Assembly (NCBI RefSeq): GCF_025961575.1 | Contig: NZ_JAOQNX010000008.1 | Span: 1-64,000 of the forward strand | Direction of reading: 5' to 3' | From: Rhodoblastus acidophilus | Lineage (GTDB): Bacteria; Pseudomonadota; Alphaproteobacteria; Rhizobiales; Beijerinckiaceae | Length of the DNA: 64,000 nt | Shown: positions 45,520-54,250 of the stretch, piece by piece | Layout: each line of letters opens with the position of its first letter | How positions within the stretch are numbered: position 1 is the first letter of the stretch | Notes under the pieces: generated by a model | Databases searched by the model: none | Seen by the model: only the letters and a program-made list of their open reading frames with translations | What the model was told of the DNA's origin: nothing | Made by a program: the position numbers and the translations under genes

Positions 45520-47658
45520 TCAATGAAGCCGGGTGGACATAGCTTGCAGGCAGCCGGGTGCGCAGTCCGTCCGCCGCGTTCTTTTCGCCTGCAGCATCAA
45601 GGCCGCGCATCGCCTGGGATCGTCATGGATCGCGACGCAATCCAGGCATTGGAAACATTCGGAATAGATCACCGACCCGTCGCGCGCGATCGCGCCATAG
45701 CGGCATTTCACCCGGCACAATTGGCAGGGACTGCCGCATTCCGCGCGGCGCGCGATCCAGGCCCAGCGGCGCAAAAAACTCAGCGCGGAAAAGGCCGCGC
45801 CGAGCGGACACAGATAGCGGCAAAAGAATTTGTAATGGAACAGGCCGATCAGCAGCAGCGCGACGGCATAGAGCACGAAGGGCGCGGCGCGCAGGAACGT
45901 CAGGGTGATCGCGGTCTTGAACGGCTCGATCTCCGCGATCCGCTCCGCCTGCGACGAGGCCAACAGCGCAGCGCCCACAACGACCGCCAGCACGATGAAC
46001 TTGGGCAGGCGCGCCAGACGTTCATAGCGTTGCGGCAAGGCGAACTGTCGGATCCGCGTCGCGCGCGCAAAGGCGCCGACGAATTCCTGCAGAGCCCCGA
46101 ACGGACACAGCCAGCCGCAAAAGGTTCCCCGCCCCCAGATGAACAGCGCGACGAGACCGAAAGCCGCCACCATCAGCGTCGGCGGGTCCCAGAGCAGGAA
46201 CTGGAAATTCCCCTCGCCCTTCAGCGCCTTGATCGCGCCGATCAGCCAGACGATCGACACTTGCGCCTGGGCGATCCAGCCGATGAAAATCAGCGTGAAA
46301 GCGAGAAAGGCCAGCCGGAAGATTTGCAGCCGACGCGGCGACCGCGACAGCATTTTTTGCCGCGACAGCGCGACGGCGAGCATGGCCAGACCGACGCCGA
46401 GGATGGCGATGTCGCGCGCCCGGCTCGCCCAGATCGAGGCGAGGCCCAGTCCCTTGTCCTCGGGCGGCAGATCGAACAGAGCGGACGGCAGGCTGTAGCC
46501 GAGCTTGAAATCGGCGGTGAATTTCTCCGGATAAACCAGGCCTTTTTGACGAAGCACGCGCAAAAAAATTTCGGAGGCGCCGGCCGGATCGAAGGCGGCT
46601 TCCGGCGGGATGCGCAAGATGGCGACATCGGCGGTCGCGAGTTCGGGCTTGGGCGGGTCGCGGGTTTCGCTCCAGACGAAATCGCGCCAGATCACCGGCG
46701 CGCCGGCTTGCGCCAGCGCGATGTAATCCGGCGTCCCCCCGGGCGTAAAATTGTCCGGCATGAAGGTCCAGCGCCCGCGCGCGGCGACGAACATGGCGGA
46801 GCCGCCGTCGAGCAGCGCCATCAACTTGCGCCAGGCGGCCTCGCCAAGCAGGTTGCGGCCAATGATCGGCACATCGATCTGGGCCACATAGACTTCGGTG
46901 AACGTGTCCCGGGGCGCCTGCAAGGACTCGGCGTCGAGACCCGCCGCCTCCGAGCCGGCAAAGGCCTGCTCGACCTCGGCATTGCTCAGCGTCAACTTGC
47001 GAACGTAGCCGCGCGCCAGCAATTGCTCGAAACTCAGCGGCTCAAAAACATTTTTGCGCACGCGCGCGACGCGGTTCGGGTCGCGGCCGGCGGAAAAGCC
47101 TAGTTTTTCGCGCGCGACCTGCAGCGCCGAGGCGATCAGCGTCTCGTTGACGATCCGCACCGAAGCCGTGGCCTTGGAAATCCCGTCGATCTCCACTGCG
47201 AGGCCGTCCGGCGCCGCCGCCGTCCGCGCGCCGGGACGCACGATCTTGATCGACTGATGCAGCGACAAATCCGCATATTGCCGGACGAATTCATGCAGGG
47301 GCTCCGGCCCCAATCCGTCGACGAAGACGGGTTCGTGCTGCGACAGCACGCGCACGTCGAGGAAGGAGCCGTCCGGCCGCAGCGCCACCAATAAATTGAC
47401 CGGCGTGCCGGAAAAGCCTGGAATGGGTTGAAAATCGACGGATTCGAACACATAGGCGACCAGCTCGTCCCGCGTCGCCATCCGGCGGGAGATCGGCCAG
47501 ACCGGCAGGGCGGGATCGCGTTCGCCGACCTGGAACGGCGGCGGAAACAATTTTGCGACGCCGGCGCGGTCGAGCGTGGCGGCGCGCCCGGGAGCGACGA
47601 GGCCCATAGCCAGGACCACAAGCATCGCCGCGCAAAAAAGACTCGAGGTTTTCGCCAT
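45520..47658 (-). CDS. NosR/NirI-like membrane flavin and iron-sulfur protein
   Basis: A 712-residue protein. After a signal peptide (cut near PGRAA) comes a periplasmic FMN-binding-type domain; DGISKATASV (about residue 157) resembles the covalent-FMN Thr site. Then come about six membrane helices (about 415-640) and two CxxxCP sites, GTFCGWLCPFGALQE and FFCRYLCPLGAAF, typical of NosR/NirI/NapH. The C-terminal cytoplasmic part has Cys-rich blocks CGSPCQLCRVKC and CFQCLDCVAIHDDPRRC for 4Fe-4S clusters. It should move electrons across the membrane. Three bases separate it from the DUF1194 gene. No denitrification genes are near, so a link to the PQQ dehydrogenase module is inferred. Confidence 0.85.
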   Translation of the reverse strand: MAKTSSLFCAAMLVVLAMGLVAPGRAATLDRAGVAKLFPPPFQVGERDPALPVWPISRRMATRDELVAYVFESVDFQPIPGFSGTPVNLLVALRPDGSFLDVRVLSQHEPVFVDGLGPEPLHEFVRQYADLSLHQSIKIVRPGARTAAAPDGLAVEIDGISKATASVRIVNETLIASALQVAREKLGFSAGRDPNRVARVRKNVFEPLSFEQLLARGYVRKLTLSNAEVEQAFAGSEAAGLDAESLQAPRDTFTEVYVAQIDVPIIGRNLLGEAAWRKLMALLDGGSAMFVAARGRWTFMPDNFTPGGTPDYIALAQAGAPVIWRDFVWSETRDPPKPELATADVAILRIPPEAAFDPAGASEIFLRVLRQKGLVYPEKFTADFKLGYSLPSALFDLPPEDKGLGLASIWASRARDIAILGVGLAMLAVALSRQKMLSRSPRRLQIFRLAFLAFTLIFIGWIAQAQVSIVWLIGAIKALKGEGNFQFLLWDPPTLMVAAFGLVALFIWGRGTFCGWLCPFGALQEFVGAFARATRIRQFALPQRYERLARLPKFIVLAVVVGAALLASSQAERIAEIEPFKTAITLTFLRAAPFVLYAVALLLIGLFHYKFFCRYLCPLGAAFSALSFLRRWAWIARRAECGSPCQLCRVKCRYGAIARDGSVIYSECFQCLDCVAIHDDPRRCAALMLQAKRTRRTDCAPGCLQAMSTRLH

Positions 47659-47661
47659 GGC

Positions 47662-48456
47662 TCAATCGCGCCGCGCGCTTGCGGCCTTCAGCGAAAGCCG
47701 GCGCGCGCCGTCGCGCCCAAAAGCGATCTCCCGCAAAAATTTGCGCCGGAAGGCGCGCTCGAAATCGGCGTAGCCATTGGCGACGACATGGAAGGCGCCG
47801 GGGCCGCCGATCACATGCCGCCTGTACCAATCCTCGATGGTGGTTCCCGCCATATGCGGCTCGTTGCGCAATTCCTCCATGCCGAAACCGGGCGCGCGAT
47901 AGGCGCCGGTCCCGATGAATTCGTTCTCGGTGCGAATGGGCAGACCATTGATGGTCACGCCGCCGGCAATGGTTTTGTCGCGCTCCTCTTCGGTCGCGTG
48001 GGCGCCGGCGCAATTGTCGGGACCGTCGCCGGACACGTCGATGACCAGCGCCGACGCTTCGCCGGGAACGCTGCGGACCAGCCCCTCGCGCGCCTCGCGC
48101 AGCATGGTGGCGAGACAGGTGAATTCGCCGGAGACGCGGGGCATGGCGCGGATCACGCCAGCGATGCGGCGCGCGTCCCGCATGTCGGCGATGACCTGCC
48201 ATGACATCACCTCATGGGAAGTGTCGGACCAGGCCAACATGGAGACCGCCGCGCGATGATGCGGGCCGCCGAGCAGCGCCTGCACCACCGACGGGTCCTC
48301 CAGCGCGCGCGCCACGCCCTCGAACTGCACGCGATAGCGGGCGTCGTCCATCGAACCCGAGACATCGACGGCGAGGATCAGCGCCGTGTCGAATTTTTCG
48401 GCCCGCGCCGTGGCGGCGCAAACCAAAGCCGCGGCCAGCGCCAGTCCGCCGATCAT
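47662..48456 (-). CDS. DUF1194 (von Willebrand A-like) secreted protein
   Basis: A 264-residue exported protein. ATG 48456 overlaps the stop of the previous gene (ATGA) and gives a clean signal peptide (MIGGLALAAALVCAATARA). The mature part starts as a vWA-like fold with FDTALILAVDVSGSMDDARY (MIDAS DVSGS at about residue 28) and SALVIDVSGDGPDNC. DUF1194 proteins often accompany redox clusters in alphaproteobacteria, but their role is unknown. A longer in-frame start at 48480 would overlap the previous gene by 28 bp. Confidence 0.85.
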   Translation of the reverse strand: MIGGLALAAALVCAATARAEKFDTALILAVDVSGSMDDARYRVQFEGVARALEDPSVVQALLGGPHHRAAVSMLAWSDTSHEVMSWQVIADMRDARRIAGVIRAMPRVSGEFTCLATMLREAREGLVRSVPGEASALVIDVSGDGPDNCAGAHATEEERDKTIAGGVTINGLPIRTENEFIGTGAYRAPGFGMEELRNEPHMAGTTIEDWYRRHVIGGPGAFHVVANGYADFERAFRRKFLREIAFGRDGARRLSLKAASARRD

Positions 48457-48857
48457 TCGGGATCGAGCCAGATGCGCCATCCCTCCGCTCCATTGATTCT
48501 GAGTTGATAGACGCCGGGCTTGTCGATCAAAAATTCGTCTTCGCCGGCCCCGCCGATATGCAGGTTCTGAACGACCTCGCCGCGGTCGTTCATCAGATAG
48601 AGCACGAAGATCACGCCATCGGAGCGAAAGCGCAGACGGTGCGGATGGTCGAGGGTGAAGAACTCGGTCACCGCATTGTGGCTGCCCTGAAAACGCGGCG
48701 GCGCCTGTTTGCGCGCGAGCGCGTCATAGCAGGCCAGCCGCTCGACGCCCGCCCCGATGGCGCGGCAGCCGAGCAGCGTATCCGTCACCGTCTGCGCCAG
48801 GCCCGGGCCGGCGGCGCAGCACAAGGCCAGCGCCAGGCCCGACCGCGCCGGCCTCAC
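48453..48857 (-). CDS. Small secreted protein of the PQQ dehydrogenase cluster (134 aa)
   Basis: A 134-residue exported protein starting at GTG 48857, which overlaps the stop of the pentapeptide gene (GTGA) and has GGAGG ten bases upstream. Signal peptide MRPARSGLALALCCAAGPGLAQ. The mature part has a Cys pair (LLGCRAIGAGVERLACYDAL) and a beta-rich C-terminal domain (FFTLDHPHRLRFRSDGVIFV, VYQLRINGAEGWRIWLDPE) resembling small jelly-roll or pre-peptidase-like domains. Function unknown. Overlaps on both sides place it firmly in this operon. A much longer open frame upstream (to 49346) is a shadow of the pentapeptide gene. Confidence 0.7.
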   Translation of the reverse strand: MRPARSGLALALCCAAGPGLAQTVTDTLLGCRAIGAGVERLACYDALARKQAPPRFQGSHNAVTEFFTLDHPHRLRFRSDGVIFVLYLMNDRGEVVQNLHIGGAGEDEFLIDKPGVYQLRINGAEGWRIWLDPE

Positions 48858-49531
48858 TTGTTGCCGACCTCCCAGGCGCGCGGACCGCGCTGCCAATCCT
48901 GCGGGCAGCCGGTGCAGCCGTCCATCACCACATCCTGGAAGATGGCGTAGCGTTTCAGCGCGCCGGTCATGTCGGCTTCCGCGAGATTGGCGTCGTAGAG
49001 CTGCGCCTCCTGCAAGTCGGCGTTGACGAGCCGGGCCTGGAAGAAATTGGCGGCATTGGCGCGGGCGTGTTCGAGCGAGGCCGCGGTCAGATCGGCGCCG
49101 GTGAAATCGGCGCGCGCGACCCGCGTGAACGACAGGTCGGCGCCGCGCAGATTGGCGCCCTTCACATGCGCCGCCTGCATGAAGGCGGTCCAGAGTTTTG
49201 CGCCCTCGAGATTGGCGCCGTCGAGATTGGCGCCGGTGAGATTGGCGTGGCGCAGGTCGGCGCGCGCCAGATTGGCGCCCGACAGATTGGCGCCGGACAG
49301 GTTGGCGTCCTTCAGATCGACATGGCGCAGATCGACGCCGGGGCACTGGGTTTTGGGCTTGATCTCACAACCGTTCTCCACCCAGGGATCGGGTCGGGGA
49401 TCCTTGTTGACGATGACGTCATAGGCGCGCGCCGGCGCGCAGACCGAGGCGACGAGCGCCGCGGCGATCAGGGGAAGAAAAAAGGGCCAGCGAGAACCGG
49501 TCGCTCTGCAGGTTTGACCGCCATGTGACAT
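48854..49531 (-). CDS. Exported pentapeptide-repeat protein
   Basis: A 225-residue protein with a signal peptide (MSHGGQTCRATGSRWPFFLP to about APARA), then a Cys-containing segment (NGCEIKPKTQCPGVDLR) and about 20 A(D/N)LxG-type pentapeptides (ANLSGANLSGANLARADLRH onward, about residues 75-195). The end carries GCTGCPQDWQRGPRAWEV. Such repeats fold into a right-handed quadrilateral helix used as a scaffold. The start 49531 is preceded by AAGGA. It follows the PQQ dehydrogenase by 144 bp and overlaps the next gene by 4 bp. Confidence 0.82.
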   Translation of the reverse strand: MSHGGQTCRATGSRWPFFLPLIAAALVASVCAPARAYDVIVNKDPRPDPWVENGCEIKPKTQCPGVDLRHVDLKDANLSGANLSGANLARADLRHANLTGANLDGANLEGAKLWTAFMQAAHVKGANLRGADLSFTRVARADFTGADLTAASLEHARANAANFFQARLVNADLQEAQLYDANLAEADMTGALKRYAIFQDVVMDGCTGCPQDWQRGPRAWEVGNK

Positions 49532-49675
49532 GAACGGGATCCTTCTTGGGAATAGGATTGCGCGCCCAGGGCGCATGGACGTTCCGCTGGCCCATCCCGC
49601 CGCCGCCCGGAATGGGATGGGGCGGCGGCGGGAGCTTGAGACCGGCTCGCAGGCGAGCCGGCGCATCGCAATGAC

Positions 49676-51580
49676 TTATTTGGCGGCCAGTTCGGGCGGC
49701 AGCTCGAACACCCAGAACGAACCGCCCTGGCTGACCTGCTTGGTCAAATCGGCCATATCGCCGCCCCACAGCGGCACGGCGCCGCCATAGCCGGAGGCGA
49801 TGCCGAGATATTGCTTGCCATCCTCCTCCCAGGTGACCGGGATCGACACCACGCCCGAGCCGGTCTGGAACTTCCACAGCTCCTTGCCGTTGCGCGCGTC
49901 GAACGCCTTGACGAAACCGTCGGAGGTGCCGGTGAACACCAGATTGCCCTTGGTGGTCAGCGTGCCCGCCCAGAGCGGGAACTGCTCCAGCGCCTCCCAG
50001 GCGATCTTGCCGGTGGCGGGATCGATGGCGCGCAGCGCGCCGACGTGATCCTCGAACTTGCGCTTGATCCTGAACCCCTGGCCGAGATAGGCGGCGCCCT
50101 TCTTGTAGGTCAGGTTTTCGGTCCAGTAATCCTCGGTCCAGTCGTTCGACGGAATGTAGAACAGCTTGGTGTTGGGATTGTAGGACATCGGCATCCAGTT
50201 GGTGCCGCCGAGGAAATTGGGCGTCACCTGAACGGGCTTGCCCTGCTTCTCCCCTTCCGCCGGCGCCGGCGGGCGCCCGCTGAGTTCGTTCGGCCGCCCG
50301 GTCTTCACGTCCCAGCCCGAGGCCCAGGAAATGTCGCGCACGAAAGGATAGATGCCGATGGCGCCGCCCGCCTGTTTGGAGATGCGGCCGTCGCGCGCCG
50401 TCATCTTGTCGAGGTCGGTGACGAAGAAGAAGCCATTGCGATCGGCATGCGCGGCGGCGCGGGTTTTCTTGCCGTCCTTTTCCAGATCGAACAGCAGCAC
50501 CGAATTGTTGCCCGAAAAATCCCAGGCGTCGTTGGGCGTATGCTGGAAGAAGCCAACGGGTTCGCCGGTCGAGGGCTCGATATAGATCTGACCCGAGGTG
50601 AACAGGCTGTCATACGGCTTCCAGTCGCCGTTCGGCCCGGAGCGGTAATGATAGTTCCAGGGCGCGGGATTGCCGGTGCCGATGACGATCGTGTTGGTCT
50701 TGAGGTCGAAGGTCGCGGTCTGCCAGGGCGCGCCGCCGCCGTGATTCCAGCTGTCCTTCTTGGTTCCATCGGGATTGTTGGGCCAGGAGGGCGCCTTGGG
50801 ATCGCCCGTCGGCGTCGAGTCCTGGCCGTTCAGCCGGCCCATATGGCCCTCGACCAGCGGACGCATCCAGATTTCCTCGCCGGTGTCGGGATCGCGGGCG
50901 TAGAGACGGCCGACCACGCCGAATTCGTCGCCGGAGGAGCCGTGGATCAGCATGACCCGGCCGGTCTTCTGGTCCTTGATGATGGCGGGGGCGCCGGTCA
51001 TGGTGTAGCCGGCGGTGTGGTCCTCGAACTTCTTCTGCCAGGCGACCTTGCCGGTCTTGCGGTTGAGCGCGACAATGCCGGCGTCGAGCGTGCCCATGTA
51101 GATCTTGTCGCCATAGATGGCGGCGCCGCGGTTGACCACGTCGCAACAGGGCCGGATGTCCTCGGCGAGGCGATGCGAATAGGCCCACAGCCGCTTGCCG
51201 GTCTTCGTATCCAGCGCGAACATGCGCGAATAGGAGCCGGTGATGTAGATCACGCCGTCATGGACCAGCGCCTGGCCCTCCTGGCCGCGCTGGCGCTCGT
51301 CGCCGAACGAGAACGCCCATTTCGCCTTCATCTTCCCGACATTGTCGACATTGATCTTGTCGAGCGTGGAATAGCGGTTGGCGTGAAGGCCGAGGCCGTA
51401 GCTCAGCACGTCGGAGGTGGACTTGTCGTCATTGGCGATGTCCTCCCAGGTCACCGGCTTTTCGCCGCGCTCCGCCCGCGCGGCGGGGCCGGAGAAGGCG
51501 AAGCCCATTCCGAGCGCGAGCATCGAGGCCGTCGCCAGCAGGCGCGCGCGACGACGCGGCGCGTGGAGCCGTGAATTCAT
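49676..51580 (-). CDS. PQQ-dependent alcohol dehydrogenase (methanol/ethanol family)
   Basis: A 634-residue periplasmic quinoprotein with a signal peptide (cut near GPAARA) and an eight-bladed propeller. The adjacent Cys145-Cys146 pair (DIRPCCDVVNRG) and the tryptophan-docking repeats (NGKELWKFQTGSGVVSIPVT) are typical. Likely metal ligands: Glu219 (SSGDEFGV), Asn304 (GTGNPAPWN) and Asp354. In the lanthanide-type XoxF/ExaF enzymes an Asp lies two residues after Asp354; here the motif is WDFSGN, so Ser356 is in that place, which argues for calcium. No cytochrome c or pqq genes are adjacent. It follows the two-component genes on the same strand. Confidence 0.88.
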   Translation of the reverse strand: MNSRLHAPRRRARLLATASMLALGMGFAFSGPAARAERGEKPVTWEDIANDDKSTSDVLSYGLGLHANRYSTLDKINVDNVGKMKAKWAFSFGDERQRGQEGQALVHDGVIYITGSYSRMFALDTKTGKRLWAYSHRLAEDIRPCCDVVNRGAAIYGDKIYMGTLDAGIVALNRKTGKVAWQKKFEDHTAGYTMTGAPAIIKDQKTGRVMLIHGSSGDEFGVVGRLYARDPDTGEEIWMRPLVEGHMGRLNGQDSTPTGDPKAPSWPNNPDGTKKDSWNHGGGAPWQTATFDLKTNTIVIGTGNPAPWNYHYRSGPNGDWKPYDSLFTSGQIYIEPSTGEPVGFFQHTPNDAWDFSGNNSVLLFDLEKDGKKTRAAAHADRNGFFFVTDLDKMTARDGRISKQAGGAIGIYPFVRDISWASGWDVKTGRPNELSGRPPAPAEGEKQGKPVQVTPNFLGGTNWMPMSYNPNTKLFYIPSNDWTEDYWTENLTYKKGAAYLGQGFRIKRKFEDHVGALRAIDPATGKIAWEALEQFPLWAGTLTTKGNLVFTGTSDGFVKAFDARNGKELWKFQTGSGVVSIPVTWEEDGKQYLGIASGYGGAVPLWGGDMADLTKQVSQGGSFWVFELPPELAAK

Positions 51581-51712
51581 GAAATTTCCTCCCTTGCGAT
51601 TGCAACGCCGGTTTCGTTGGACCGTGTTGCAATCAGGCTAGGGCGGTTCGGATGAGAATGTCCTGAGAGGAGGATGAGAGCGCTCTCAGAAAAGCCTGTA
51701 CTTTGGCGCCGC

Positions 51713-52393
51713 TCAGGCGTCCCGCGCGAGGCGATAGCCGACGCCGCGCAAAGTGGCGATCTTCGGCGCGCCCGGCTTTTCCGCCAGTTTCTTGCGGAGG
51801 TAGCCGATATAGACGTCGACGGCGTTGGGCGTGACATCGCTGGAATCGCCCCAGGTCTGGGCGATGATCGCCTCGCGCGACAGGGCGCGGTTGGCGTTGC
51901 GCGCCAGACAGTCGAGCAGGTCGAACTCGCGGCGGGTCAAGGCCAGCGCGCGTCCGTCAATGCAGGCTTCGCGCGCCCGCTCGTCCAGGGTCAGCGCGCC
52001 GAAGGCGAGCACGGGCGCCGGCCCTCGCGCCGGAATATTACGGCGAAGAAGAACACGGATGCGGGCGAGCAATTCCTCGACGTGGAACGGTTTTGTCAGG
52101 AAATCGTCGGCGCCGGAGCGAAAGCCTTCGAGCTTGTCGTCGAGGCTGGCGCGCGCGGTGAGCATCAAGACGGGAAGGTCGTGGCCGGCGATGCGGATCT
52201 GCCGCGCCACCGCCACGCCGTCCATGTCGGGCAGCATGAGGTCGAGGATGGTCAGGGCGTAGCCGCCCTCGCGCAGGGCGTCCGCGGCATTGCGGCCCAC
52301 CCGGCGCCAATCGACGCAAAACCCTTCGCTTTCCAGCGATTTCACCAGCAGGCGTCCGACGCCCGCGTCATCCTCGATCAGCAAAACCTTCAT
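51713..52393 (-). CDS. OmpR-family response regulator
   Basis: A 226-residue regulator. The receiver domain has MKVLLIEDDAGVGRLLVKSL, phospho-acceptor Asp in LTILDLMLPDMDG (about residue 51), and LMLTARASLDDKLEGF with the conserved Thr and downstream Lys in DFLTKPF. The winged-helix output domain (about 125-222) has LTRREFDLLDCLARNANRAL and VDVYIGYLRKKLAEKPGAPK. ATG 52393 overlaps the kinase stop (ATGA). It precedes the PQQ dehydrogenase by 132 bp on the same strand and is a candidate regulator of it. Confidence 0.93.
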   Translation of the reverse strand: MKVLLIEDDAGVGRLLVKSLESEGFCVDWRRVGRNAADALREGGYALTILDLMLPDMDGVAVARQIRIAGHDLPVLMLTARASLDDKLEGFRSGADDFLTKPFHVEELLARIRVLLRRNIPARGPAPVLAFGALTLDERAREACIDGRALALTRREFDLLDCLARNANRALSREAIIAQTWGDSSDVTPNAVDVYIGYLRKKLAEKPGAPKIATLRGVGYRLARDA

Positions 52394-54000
52394 GCCGAGG
52401 CCGGCAGAATCAGCGTCACCTTCAACCCGCCCTCCGGACGATTTTCCGCCGCTATGGCGCCGCCATGCTGTTCGGCGATCCAGCGCGCCACCGCGAGGCC
52501 GAGCCCGGATCCGCCTCGGCGCGCGCCCTCCTCGCTTTGATAATAGGGATCGAACAGGCGCTCAAGCGCGGCGCCGGGCGCGCCCGGCCCCTGGTCGCTC
52601 ACGCTCAGCAGCGCGCGCCCCCCTTCCCGCGCCAGCGCCACCGTCACTTCGCCGCGATCGGGGGAAAATTTCACCGCATTGTCGATCAGCGCGAGAACCC
52701 CTTGCCGCAGCCAGCTCTCATCGCCGGAGACGCGAAGGTCGTCATCGAGCCCCGCGCCGATCAACGCCACGCCGGAGGCGCGCGCAAAGGCGCCGGCGAG
52801 GTCGAGCGCCTCGCGCAAAGCGCAGGCGAGATCAAAGGGCGCCAAATGCAGCGTCAGGCGTCCCTCGTCGGATTGGGCGAGCAGCAGCATGTCATCGAGG
52901 CGGCGCTGCATGACCTCGCCATGGGCGCGAATCTGGCGCAAGGCCTCGCGCAGAGTTTCGACATCGGGCGGACGCTGGCGCAGCGCCAGACCGGCCTCGC
53001 CGAGCAGCACGGTGGCGGGCGTGCGCAATTCATGGCTGACCTTGGCGAAAAACAATTTTCGCGAGCGGTCGACCTGCGCGAGTTGCTCGGTCTTGGCCTC
53101 GAGCTCGCGGGTGCGCCGGGCGACCGTTTCCTCGAGCCGCCGGTTGGCGTCCTCGAGCTCGCCCTGCTGGGACAGGATGCGCGCCGCCATTTCGTTGAAC
53201 TGGCGAGCCAATTGCCGCAATTCGCGAAGGCCGCGCGGCGCGACCTGCACCGCGCGGTCGCCGTCGGCGAGCGTCTCGGCGCCGCGGGCGAGCGCGCGCA
53301 AGGGGGCGGAAAACCCTTTTCGCGCCGCGCGGAACGCGGCGAGCACGCCGGCGAGCAGCAGCAAAGCGGCGGTTCCGGCATGGCGCAGGAACGCGCCGCG
53401 CAACGCGGCCATTTCGGCATTGGTCGCGGCCACCTCGTTGCGCTCGGCTTCGACGATCGCGGCGGCGCGGCTGCGCAGGGCGACGACATCGGCGGCGACG
53501 CGCCGGGCGGCCAGATTCCTGCCGTCGCGCGCGAGACCGGCATCCGCCGGCTGGTTGGCGAGGAAGGCCAGATTGGCCCGGACGGACTGGAAGAGATCGC
53601 GCAATTCGAGCGCGCGCGCGACCTCCTCCCCCTGGCGCCCCTGGTCGTCGAGCAGTTCGGCCTCCTGGCCGACGCTGGCGAGATAGAGACTGAGCGACCT
53701 CTCGACCTTGTCGGCGCTGGCCTGCGAGAGCGTCGTCCATTCCGGGAGGTTTTCGCGCGCCGCTTCGTTCAAAAGCAGGGCGTTCACATCGGCCTCGATC
53801 CGGGTGACGACCGACAATTGTTCGTAAGATCGCTCCGCCCGCGCCAGGAAATTTTTTGCTTTCCAGAGGTCCTGCAAGGTTGAAGAGGCGAGCGCGGCGG
53901 CAAGAAAGGCGCCGATCAACGCCGCGAGGACCAAGGCGGCGTTGACGGAGATACCGCCGGTCTCAAGCTTGTCGCCGGAAGAAGAAAAAGCCGCCGCCAT
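52390..54000 (-). CDS. Sensor histidine kinase with HAMP domain
   Basis: A 536-residue membrane kinase. TM1 is at about residues 20-38 (AALVLAALIGAFLAAALASS), followed by a helical periplasmic sensor (about 40-175), TM2 at about 190-205, HAMP and a short coiled coil (AARILSQQGELEDANRRLEE). The H-box is RKLFFAKVSHELRTPATVLL and the ATPase domain has ALIDNAVKFSPDRGEVT, VSDQGPGAPGAALE and GGSGLGLAVARWIAEQHGG. The start ATG 54000 has GGAA upstream; TTG 54030 is an alternative. The signal is unknown. The 250 bp before it have no recognisable gene. Confidence 0.9.
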   Translation of the reverse strand: MAAAFSSSGDKLETGGISVNAALVLAALIGAFLAAALASSTLQDLWKAKNFLARAERSYEQLSVVTRIEADVNALLLNEAARENLPEWTTLSQASADKVERSLSLYLASVGQEAELLDDQGRQGEEVARALELRDLFQSVRANLAFLANQPADAGLARDGRNLAARRVAADVVALRSRAAAIVEAERNEVAATNAEMAALRGAFLRHAGTAALLLLAGVLAAFRAARKGFSAPLRALARGAETLADGDRAVQVAPRGLRELRQLARQFNEMAARILSQQGELEDANRRLEETVARRTRELEAKTEQLAQVDRSRKLFFAKVSHELRTPATVLLGEAGLALRQRPPDVETLREALRQIRAHGEVMQRRLDDMLLLAQSDEGRLTLHLAPFDLACALREALDLAGAFARASGVALIGAGLDDDLRVSGDESWLRQGVLALIDNAVKFSPDRGEVTVALAREGGRALLSVSDQGPGAPGAALERLFDPYYQSEEGARRGGSGLGLAVARWIAEQHGGAIAAENRPEGGLKVTLILPASA

Positions 54001-54250
54001 GAGTATTCCGCGTTTGAAGGCCTGGCTCAACCAACCCGGACCGAGCTTCGTCTGTCAAGACGACAACCCGCCAGGCTTGCGGGAGGCTCATCTCCTCGAA
54101 GGCGGAGGTGAGGCGACGCTGCTGATCAGGTGTGACGGCAGCAGCCGCTCGACTGGACGAAGAGAGCCGGCGTGGGAAATTCGGACAGTAGCTTGAGTGG
54201 ATTTTCTGCCTGACGGCGGCCAAGATCAGGGCCGCAGATCAGGACTGAAA

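Noticed and set aside
48453-49346. 297-codon frame over the pentapeptide-repeat gene
   Set aside because: Only its last 134 codons (from GTG 48857) show a signal peptide and coupling; the upstream part is a frame-shifted reading of the pentapeptide repeats (RRQS repeats).
49676-51580. Calling the quinoprotein XoxF (lanthanide methanol dehydrogenase)
   Set aside because: The position two residues after the catalytic Asp is Ser, not Asp, and no XoxG/XoxJ-like genes are adjacent, so the XoxF label is not supported.
53942-54223. Short frames on both strands between the kinase and the IS3 fragment
   Set aside because: No recognisable domain or ribosome site; they overlap the kinase start. Possibly a decayed IS end but not identifiable.
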